Source: Erythrobacter sp. (lineage in GTDB: Bacteria; Pseudomonadota; Alphaproteobacteria; Sphingomonadales; Sphingomonadaceae). From it: 64,000 nt of DNA. Positions 43,351-50,427 of the stretch are shown here, one piece after another. The notes below the pieces were generated by a model. That model saw only the letters and a list, made by a program, of their open reading frames with translations, had not been told where the DNA came from and did no database searches. The translations under genes were made by a program, and so were the position numbers. The first letter of the stretch is position 1. Every line of letters starts with the position of its first letter. Location: the NCBI GenBank assembly GCA_029937545.1, contig JAPYPR010000005.1, positions 62,001 to 126,000 on the forward strand, in the 5' to 3' direction.

Positions 43351-45408
43351 CTACCCCCCTGCGTGGTAGAAATCGTAGATCTTCTGCGCCACCGCCTCGC
43401 TGATGCCGGGGGCGCGTTTCAGGTCGTCGAGCGCCGCCGCCCGCACCTTACCTGCCGTGCCGAAATGCAGCAGCAGTGCGCGTTTGCGGCTGGGGCCGAT
43501 GCCGGGGATTTCGTCCAGCGGGCTGGCGGTGATGGCGCGGCTGCGTTTGGCGCGGTGAGCGCCGATGGCATAGCGGTGGACTTCGTCGCGCAGGGTCTGG
43601 AGATAGAATAGCAGCGGCGAATTGACCGGCAACGTCTTCTCGCGCCCGTCGGGGAAGTGGAACACCTCGCGCCCCTCGCGGCCATGGTGCGGGCCCTTGG
43701 CGATGGCGATCAGCGGCAGGTCCTCGATTCCCATTTCCGCCAGCGTGTCGCGCACGCTCGACATCTGTCCTTTTCCCCCGTCGATCAGCAGGAGGTCGGG
43801 CCAGACGGTTCGATGATCCTCCCCGCCCCGGGGAGGGGGACCGCCAGCCGCAGGCTGGGGGTGGTAGGGAGTGTCGGCGGGCGCGGAGTTCGACTGCGAT
43901 TCCCCTCCACCATTCTGCGCATGGTCCCCCTCCCCGACATCGGGGAGGCTGGCGAGGTTGCGGAAGCGGCGGCGCATTACCTCGCGCATCATGCCGAAAT
44001 CGTCGTTGGTTTGCGCGGACTTGATGTTGAACTTTCGGTACTGGCCCTTCTCGAACCCTTCCGGACCGGCGACGACCATCGCACCCAGCGCCTTGTCGCC
44101 CTGGATATGGCTGTTGTCGTAGACTTCGATGCGCTGCGGCACATCCTCCAGTCCGAGGAATTCGGCCAGCTCGCGCTGGATTTTTGCCTTGGCGCCGCTT
44201 TCCGCCTGCCGCCGCTCCAGCGCTTCCACCGCATTGCGCTGCGCCTGCTGCATCAGCTTGCGCCGCGTGCCGCGCTGGGGGATCGAGATGGCGACGGCAT
44301 GCCCGGCTTTCCCGCACAAGGCCTCGGCAATCAGCTCCCGCTCGGGCAATTCGCGGTCGACGAGGATCGTCTTGGGCGGCGGCACCTCTTCGTAGAATTG
44401 CAGGAGAACATCGGCGAGCACCTCCGCCTCCTCCACATCGCCCGTGTTGCGCGGGAAAATCGCGCGATGGCCCCAATTCTGCCCGCCGCGGATGAAGAAT
44501 GCCTGCACACCCATGTGCCCGCCCTTGGCCGCCAGCGCGAAGACGTCCGCATCGCCGACGCCGCTGGCGTTGATCGCCTGGCTGCCCTGGATGAAGGTCG
44601 CCGCGCGCAGCCGGTCGCGCAGGATGGCGGCAGTTTCGAAGTCGAGATCCTCCGCCGCCTTCGCCATCTGCTTTTCGAGGTCGGACTGCACCGCGCTGGA
44701 CTTGCCGCCTAGGAAATCCTTCGCCTCATGCACCAGCGATGCATAGCCCGCCTCGTCGATCCGCCCGACGCAGGGCGCGGAGCAGCGCTTGATCTGGTAG
44801 AGCAGGCAGGGGCGGTCGCGATTGTTGAAGAAGCTGTCGGTGCAGCTCCTCAACAGGAACAGCTTCTGCAGCGCATTGAGCGTCTTGTTGACGCTGCCCG
44901 CGCTGGCGAAGGGGCCGTAGTAATTGCCCTTGGCCCGCCGCGCGCCGCGATGCTTCTGGATGCGCGGAAAAGCGTGATCGGCGCGCAGCAAGATGAAGGG
45001 GAAGCTCTTGTCGTCGCGCAGCAGCACGTTGAACGGCGGGCGATAGCGCTTGATAAGTTGCGCTTCGAGCAGCAGCGCCTCAGCCTCCGAATTGGTGACC
45101 ACGATTTCCATCCGGCGGCACTGGCTGACCATGCGCTGGAGCCGATTGGTGAGCGCCTTGACCTGCGTGTAATTCGCCACCCGCGCCTTCAGGCTGCGCG
45201 CCTTGCCCACGTACAACACGTCGCCGCGCGCATCGAGCATGCGATAGACGCCGGGGCGCGGCTTGAGCGTCTTGGCCGTCTCCCGGATCGCGGTGAGGCC
45301 GGCCTCCAGATCGGGTTGCGCGCTGGCAACGGTATAGGTCGCACGTTCCTCGTGGAAACGCTCCTTGCCTCTCGGGTCGTGGGGGGAACCGGCTTTCGTG
45401 CGCGACAT
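43351..45408 (-). CDS. uvrC: Excinuclease ABC subunit C with in-frame insertion
   Basis: UvrC makes both incisions in nucleotide excision repair. The 685-residue protein has the N-terminal GIY-YIG domain (GVYRMLDARGDVLYVGKA), the UVR motif (QMAKAAEDLDFETAAILRDRL), the RNase H-like domain (RIEVYDNSHIQGDKALGAMVV, LLLIDGGKGQMSSV), and C-terminal helix-hairpin-helix motifs (IPGIGPSRKRALLLHFG). Between RRRF and WPDLLLIDGG there is a Gly/Pro-rich insertion of about 50 residues encoded by palindromic DNA. The ATG at 45408 gives MSRTKAGSPHDP. It is divergent from the permease gene. Confidence 0.95.
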   Translation of the reverse strand: MSRTKAGSPHDPRGKERFHEERATYTVASAQPDLEAGLTAIRETAKTLKPRPGVYRMLDARGDVLYVGKARSLKARVANYTQVKALTNRLQRMVSQCRRMEIVVTNSEAEALLLEAQLIKRYRPPFNVLLRDDKSFPFILLRADHAFPRIQKHRGARRAKGNYYGPFASAGSVNKTLNALQKLFLLRSCTDSFFNNRDRPCLLYQIKRCSAPCVGRIDEAGYASLVHEAKDFLGGKSSAVQSDLEKQMAKAAEDLDFETAAILRDRLRAATFIQGSQAINASGVGDADVFALAAKGGHMGVQAFFIRGGQNWGHRAIFPRNTGDVEEAEVLADVLLQFYEEVPPPKTILVDRELPERELIAEALCGKAGHAVAISIPQRGTRRKLMQQAQRNAVEALERRQAESGAKAKIQRELAEFLGLEDVPQRIEVYDNSHIQGDKALGAMVVAGPEGFEKGQYRKFNIKSAQTNDDFGMMREVMRRRFRNLASLPDVGEGDHAQNGGGESQSNSAPADTPYHPQPAAGGPPPRGGEDHRTVWPDLLLIDGGKGQMSSVRDTLAEMGIEDLPLIAIAKGPHHGREGREVFHFPDGREKTLPVNSPLLFYLQTLRDEVHRYAIGAHRAKRSRAITASPLDEIPGIGPSRKRALLLHFGTAGKVRAAALDDLKRAPGISEAVAQKIYDFYHAGG
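43813..43950. repeat. Pair of inverted palindromic units inside uvrC
   Basis: Two units in opposite orientation share the core GGTCCCCCTCCCC. Unit 1 (about 43815-43868, minus orientation) contains CCTCCCC/GGGGAGG and the perfect CCAGCC-GCA-GGCTGG hairpin. Unit 2 (about 43901-43950, plus orientation) contains ACCAT/ATGGT and CCTCCCCGA-CA-TCGGGGAGG. The pair is translated as part of UvrC (for example HPQPAAGGPPPRGGEDH). This has the structure of a bacterial interspersed mosaic-type element. Confidence 0.8.
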
Positions 45409-45472
45409 GGGTCGCAGATAGTGCGCGCACTCCGCTTGTGCAAAGCCGTGTTTGTCGCCATCCCCACCCGCC

Positions 45473-46756
45473 ATGGACGGGAAACACATCGCACCGCCGC
45501 GCACGGTCGGCTTCTGGGGGACCGCGCTGTTCCCGCTCAACGGGATGATCGGGGCCGGCATCTTCGCCCTGCCCGCGGTACTGGTGGCGGCGGTCGGCAA
45601 TTTCGCGCCCTGGATGATGCTGGTGGGCGGTGTGCTCTTCCTGCCGCTGGCGCTGTGCTACGCCTGGATGAGCGCGCGGTTCGAACATAGCGGCGGATCC
45701 GTGCTGTATGGGGAGGCGGCGTTCGGGCGCTTCGTCGGCTTCCAGGCTGGCTGGGCGCGCTATGTCAGCGCCATCGTGACCGCGGCGGCGAACATGCATG
45801 TGATGGTCGCCTACCTCGCCGTGGTATTTCCGGCGCTGGACGGCCCGGTGGCTGCGCCGGTCGCAGTGGCGGTCGGGCTGGCGATTATTACCGCGATCAA
45901 CCTCTACGGCATGCGCGCTTCGGTCGGGACGCTGGGGGGCATGACCGCAATCAAGCTGGTGCCGCTGGCCGCGCTAGTGGTGTCGGCCTTGTTCGCCGGA
46001 GGAGAGCTGGGCGCGGTCGCCCTGCCGCAGTTCAGCCAGGTCGAGACGGTGATCCTGCTCACTTTTTACGCCTTCATCGGCTTCGAAGGCGTGATCGAGG
46101 CGGCAGGCGAATTCAAGAACCCCAAGCGCGACGTTCCGCTCTCGATCGTAACCATGGTGAGCGGCGTCACCCTGCTCTATATGGCTGTGATCTGGGCGTT
46201 CATCCTGATCGGCCCCGAATTCGCGGGCGAGAACAATGCGCTGGCCGGCTCTGCCGAAGCGGCAATGGGCCAGATCGGCTCGCTTGCCATCGTGATTGCC
46301 GCCAGCTTCAGCATCGGAGCGAACAATTTCGCCAGCGGCGTCGCCCAGCCGCGGCTGATGTATGGGATGGCGCGGCGCGGTATGCTGCCGAGTTGGTTCG
46401 CCTATGTGCACCCGCGTTTCCTCACGCCGTTCAACGCCATCCTGTTCTACGGCGTGGCAGCCATCCTGTTCGGCCTGTGGGAGGGCTTCACCGCGCTGGC
46501 CGTGGCGGGTACGCTGATCCGGCTGGTGACCTATATCGTGACCAGCTGCGCCCTCCCCGTGCTGGAGCATCGCGAAGGGCGCATCGTGCCGCTGCATCTC
46601 TCCTGCGTGATCTTTGCGGTCGGCAGTTCGCTCTTCATCGCCAGCCAGACGGCGCCGCAAGCCTGGCTGGTGCTCGGCGGTATCTTGGTGGTCGGCGCAG
46701 TGCTGTATTTCGTCGCCGCGCGGCAGCAGCCGGATTACACGCTCGACGAGGCTTGA
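45473..46756 (+). CDS. APC family amino acid permease
   Basis: The 427-residue integral membrane protein has about 12 hydrophobic helices. It shows the APC hallmark in the first helix, FPLNGMIGAGIFALPAVLV, where the unwound GxG loop binds the substrate amine. FYAFIGFEGVIEAAGEFKNPKRDVPLSI follows in the middle (cited as a landmark near residues 200-228). Substrate specificity is unknown. The ATG at 45473 was chosen over a GTG seven codons upstream. It is divergent from uvrC, with only about 64 bases between starts, and is followed one base later by the flavoprotein gene. Confidence 0.87.
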   Translation: MDGKHIAPPRTVGFWGTALFPLNGMIGAGIFALPAVLVAAVGNFAPWMMLVGGVLFLPLALCYAWMSARFEHSGGSVLYGEAAFGRFVGFQAGWARYVSAIVTAAANMHVMVAYLAVVFPALDGPVAAPVAVAVGLAIITAINLYGMRASVGTLGGMTAIKLVPLAALVVSALFAGGELGAVALPQFSQVETVILLTFYAFIGFEGVIEAAGEFKNPKRDVPLSIVTMVSGVTLLYMAVIWAFILIGPEFAGENNALAGSAEAAMGQIGSLAIVIAASFSIGANNFASGVAQPRLMYGMARRGMLPSWFAYVHPRFLTPFNAILFYGVAAILFGLWEGFTALAVAGTLIRLVTYIVTSCALPVLEHREGRIVPLHLSCVIFAVGSSLFIASQTAPQAWLVLGGILVVGAVLYFVAARQQPDYTLDEA

Positions 46757-46757
46757 C

Positions 46758-47930
46758 ATGGCGGAACGTTACGATGCGATCGTGCTGGGCGCAGGGGCCG
46801 CCGGGCTGATGTGCGCTGCTCGCGCGGGCCAGAAGGGCAAACGCGTACTGGTGCTCGAACGCGCGGAAAAGCCGGGGAAGAAGATCCTCATCTCCGGTGG
46901 CGGGCGGTGCAACTTTACCAATATCGGCGCGGGTCCGGCGCATTATCTCTCGCAAAACCCGCATTTCGCGAAGAGCGCTCTGGCCCGGTACACCGCCCGC
47001 GACTTCCTCGACCTGGTCGAGAGCTACGATATCGCCTGGCACGAGAAGACGCTCGGCCAGCTGTTCTGCGACGGGTCCGCGAAGCAGATCGTGGCAATGC
47101 TGCTGGAGGAATGCGCGAAAGGCGACGCGGATGTGCGCTGCGGGGAGGAGGTCGCCTCGGTCGAGCATGACGGCGACTTCACCGTTGCGGCACAGACTGC
47201 TGCTTACAGCGCACCGGCCCTCGTCATCGCCACCGGAGGACCGTCGATCCCGAAGATGGGCGCAACCGGTTTCGCCTACGATCTCGCCCGCCAGTTCGGG
47301 CTCAAAGTGGTCGAGCCGCGCCCCGCCCTCGTCCCGCTGACCCTCGGCGGCAAAGAGGTGCTGTTCCGCGAAATTTCCGGCGTTTCCGCGCCGGTCGTCG
47401 CGAGTGCGGGCAAGGCCAGCTTCCCCGAAGCCGCCCTTTTCACCCATCGCGGGCTGTCCGGCCCGTCGATCCTGCAGGCGAGCAGCTACTGGTCGCCGGG
47501 CGAGCCGGTGGTCGTAAACTTCCTGCCCGATCGCACCGATGGCTGGCTGCTCGAAGCCAAGCGCGAGATGCCGCGTGCCACGCTCAAATCGCTGCTGCGT
47601 GATGCCCTGCCAGACCGCTTGGCAGACATTCTCGCCGAAAAGCTGGACATAGCGACCGAACTCGGCAATGCGCCCGACAAGGCGCTGCGGGCCGCGGAAG
47701 AGCGGTTGCGCCGTTGGGAATTCCGCCCCAACGGCACCGAGGGTTTCGCCAAGGCGGAGGTCACCGTCGGCGGCATCTCCACCGCCGAACTTTCCAGTAA
47801 GACCATGGAAGCAAAGCGAATTCCCGGGCTCTACGCCGTCGGCGAGGCAGTCGACGTGACCGGCTGGCTGGGCGGCTACAATTTCCAGTGGGCCTGGGCC
47901 AGCGGCGTCGCGGCGGGTGAAGCGCTGTAA
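46758..47930 (+). CDS. HI0933/BaiN family flavoprotein
   Basis: The 390-residue protein has an N-terminal dinucleotide-binding motif (AIVLGAGAAGLMCAARAG), KKILISGGGRCNFTN, which is diagnostic of the HI0933 family, and a C-terminal GLYAVGEAVDVTGWLGGYNFQWAWASG that closes the FAD site. Members are predicted FAD-dependent reductases; BaiN reduces bile acid intermediates in gut clostridia. The ATG at 46758 follows the permease stop by one base, so the two are likely cotranscribed. Its substrate is not deducible here. Confidence 0.88.
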   Translation: MAERYDAIVLGAGAAGLMCAARAGQKGKRVLVLERAEKPGKKILISGGGRCNFTNIGAGPAHYLSQNPHFAKSALARYTARDFLDLVESYDIAWHEKTLGQLFCDGSAKQIVAMLLEECAKGDADVRCGEEVASVEHDGDFTVAAQTAAYSAPALVIATGGPSIPKMGATGFAYDLARQFGLKVVEPRPALVPLTLGGKEVLFREISGVSAPVVASAGKASFPEAALFTHRGLSGPSILQASSYWSPGEPVVVNFLPDRTDGWLLEAKREMPRATLKSLLRDALPDRLADILAEKLDIATELGNAPDKALRAAEERLRRWEFRPNGTEGFAKAEVTVGGISTAELSSKTMEAKRIPGLYAVGEAVDVTGWLGGYNFQWAWASGVAAGEAL

Positions 47931-48087
47931 CACACCGCCGTTAGGGAACGGTATTGACGGGCGCGGCAAGTTGACCGGACCCGCACAATCGCTAGCTTCC
48001 CATGTGACGGATCCGTGAAAACACGGGCCGAGCAGGGGATGCTGCTGCCTAGCTGCCGAGGTGGATGGTAGCGCGGAAAGGAACCAC

Positions 48088-49635
48088 ATGCGCCAACTCC
48101 AGGGCATGGATGCGAGCTTCGTCGCGCTGGAAACGCGCAATTCGCCGATGCACATCGGCTCGATCCTGATCTACAATCCGGAAACCGCGCCCGGCGGCTT
48201 CGTCCGCTTCAAGGACATCCTGAACTTCTTCGAAAGCCGCATGCAGCTCAGCCGCACCATCCGCCAGCGGCTGGTGCGCGTGCCTTTCGATCTCGACTAT
48301 CCCTACTGGATCGAGGACCCGGACTTCGACCTCGAATATCACGTCCGCCACATCGCCTTGCCCAAGCCGGGCGACTGGCGACAGCTATGCATCCAGGCCG
48401 CGCGCATCTTTGCCCGCCCGCTCGACCTGACGCGCCCGCCGTGGGAATTCACCATCGTAGAAGGGCTGGAGAACATCGAAGGCGTTGCGAAAGGCAGCTA
48501 CGCCATGGTGACCAAGGTCCACCACGCCGCGATCGACGGGATGAGCGGGGTCGATTTGCTGGAAGCCATGCACACGCTCGATCCTAACGAGGCCGCCCCG
48601 CAGGCGCCAGACGACTGGCAACCGGAGAGGGTGCCCAATCCCGTAGAATTGCTCGGCAAGAGCTATTTCAACGCGATCACCAATCCGATGAAGCAGCTGG
48701 AGGTCGCGGCCAAGGCCGCCCCCGGCCTCGCAAAAGCGCTCAAGGGCATGGTCGCCAAGGAGTTCGACCTGTCTCGCGAGATGATCGCGCCCAAGACACG
48801 CTTCAACCGCAAGATTTCGGGCCACCGCGTGGTCGAGGGGCGCAGCGTGCCGCTCGCCGATATCAAGATGATCCGGCAGGCGGTCGACGGTGCGAAGGTC
48901 AACGACGTGTTCCTCTCCATCGTCGGCGGCGCGATGCGCAAATACCTGCTCGCCAAGGAAGATTTGCCAAAGAAGACGCTGACGGCCATGGCCCCGATTT
49001 CGGTCCGCAGCAAGGACGAGAAGGGCGACATGGGCAACCAGGTCGCCGCCATGGTCGCGCCGCTGGGCACGCATATCGAGGATCCGCTGGAGCGGCTGCA
49101 ATATTGTCACGACCGTACGAAGAACTCGAAGGCGATGACGGAGGCGATGGGCGCGCGAAACATGACCGAGGCGAGCAAGGTCAGCCCGGCCCTGTGGATG
49201 AGCCTCGGCGCGCAGCTCTATACCCGCCTCGGCCTTGCCAATCGCGGGGTCGGGCCGATCTTCTCGACCGTGGTCACAAATGTCCCCGGCCCGCCGGTGC
49301 CGATCTATTCCAGCGGCGCGCGACTGGAGAGCCAGATGGGCCTCGTCTGCCTGACCGACGGCATGGGCCTGGGCCATGTGGTGCAGAGCTATACCGACGA
49401 AGCGACAATCAGCTTCACCGCCTGCCGGGAGCTATTGCCCGATCCGGAATTTTACATCGAGTGCATCGTCGAGAGTTTCGATGAACTGCGCGATGCGGCC
49501 AAGGCAGCGGCAGTAGCACCGGCGAAGAAGAAGGCTGCACGGAAAACACCCGCCAAGCCTGCCAAAGGCGGCACGAAACGAGCCACCAGCCGTTCGACAC
49601 CCACCCGTAAAGGGAAAGGATCGCAAAAATCATGA
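48088..49635 (+). CDS. Wax ester synthase/diacylglycerol acyltransferase with lysine-rich tail
   Basis: This 515-residue WS/DGAT enzyme makes storage wax esters or triacylglycerol from acyl-CoA and alcohols or diacylglycerol. The catalytic HHxxxDG motif is HHAAIDG at about residues 145-151, preceded by PWEFTIVEGL. The second conserved region is VNDVFLSIVGGAMRKYLL, with NVPGPPVPIYSSGA near the C-terminus. After about residue 475 a Lys/Ala/Pro/Thr-rich tail (APAKKKAARKTPAKPAKGG) resembles histone H1-like or phasin-type basic tails. AAAGGAA lies upstream of the ATG. It overlaps a hydrolase gene (ATGA). Confidence 0.92.
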   Translation: MRQLQGMDASFVALETRNSPMHIGSILIYNPETAPGGFVRFKDILNFFESRMQLSRTIRQRLVRVPFDLDYPYWIEDPDFDLEYHVRHIALPKPGDWRQLCIQAARIFARPLDLTRPPWEFTIVEGLENIEGVAKGSYAMVTKVHHAAIDGMSGVDLLEAMHTLDPNEAAPQAPDDWQPERVPNPVELLGKSYFNAITNPMKQLEVAAKAAPGLAKALKGMVAKEFDLSREMIAPKTRFNRKISGHRVVEGRSVPLADIKMIRQAVDGAKVNDVFLSIVGGAMRKYLLAKEDLPKKTLTAMAPISVRSKDEKGDMGNQVAAMVAPLGTHIEDPLERLQYCHDRTKNSKAMTEAMGARNMTEASKVSPALWMSLGAQLYTRLGLANRGVGPIFSTVVTNVPGPPVPIYSSGARLESQMGLVCLTDGMGLGHVVQSYTDEATISFTACRELLPDPEFYIECIVESFDELRDAAKAAAVAPAKKKAARKTPAKPAKGGTKRATSRSTPTRKGKGSQKS

Positions 49636-50423
49636 CTACTGCCAACACCGAGACGGCAATCGAAGCGCACCCGCCGCACACGCTGCTCGCCTTGACCGAG
49701 CCGACCCGTGCCATGGGCGAAGTCGCCAGCTTCCTGGCGCTGCGCCCGCTGCTCAAGCGGCTGCCGAAGGGCGACGGGCATGGCGTGCTGGTACTGCCCG
49801 GCTTCATGGCGTCGGATGCATCGACGCGCCCTTTGCGCACGATGCTGGAACGGCTCGGCTACGATGCGGTCGGCTGGAACCTCGGTCGCAATCTGCGGGT
49901 CGACAATGCCCGGATCGAAGCGATGATGGCCTGTGTGGACGAGATCCATGATCGCACAGGCGACAAAATCTCGATCGTCGGCTGGAGCCTCGGCGGGGTC
50001 TTCGCCCGCGAGCTTGCCAAGCTGGCACCCGAAAAGGTCCGCATGGTCATCAGCCTCGGCAGCCCGATCAGCGGCGATCGCAACCACACCAATGCGCGCC
50101 GGCTGTTCGAACTCCTCAACGGACGCGAACCCGAACCGATGCAGGATGGCAATTTCCGCGATCTCGCCAAGGCGCCGCCCGTCCCCACCACCTCGATCCT
50201 GACCAAGGGCGACGGCGTGGTCCATTGGCGCGGGTCGGTCCAGGCGGCCGATCACGAGTGCTGCGAGAACATCGAGGTGATTGCCAGCCATATCGGCCTC
50301 GGCGTCAATCCGGCGGTGGTCTATGCCATCGCCGACCGGCTCGCGCAGCCGCAAGGCGAGTGGCACAAGTTCAGCCCGCGCGGCATCGCCAATATCGCCT
50401 TCCCGCGCTCCCGCCTGCACTGA
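49632..50423 (+). CDS. Alpha/beta hydrolase coupled to the WS/DGAT gene
   Basis: The 263-residue protein has an early GVLVLPGFMASDAST strand-loop and the nucleophile elbow GWSLGGVFARELA at about residue 119. TKGDGVVHWRG probably holds the acid and IEVIASHIGLGVNP the histidine. It is related to lipases and PGAP1-like hydrolases. The start overlaps the WS/DGAT stop by four bases, so it is made with the acyltransferase and may act on the same neutral lipids or their precursors. The end is four bases from the convergent receptor gene. Confidence 0.85.
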   Translation: MTTANTETAIEAHPPHTLLALTEPTRAMGEVASFLALRPLLKRLPKGDGHGVLVLPGFMASDASTRPLRTMLERLGYDAVGWNLGRNLRVDNARIEAMMACVDEIHDRTGDKISIVGWSLGGVFARELAKLAPEKVRMVISLGSPISGDRNHTNARRLFELLNGREPEPMQDGNFRDLAKAPPVPTTSILTKGDGVVHWRGSVQAADHECCENIEVIASHIGLGVNPAVVYAIADRLAQPQGEWHKFSPRGIANIAFPRSRLH

Positions 50424-50427
50424 TGCG

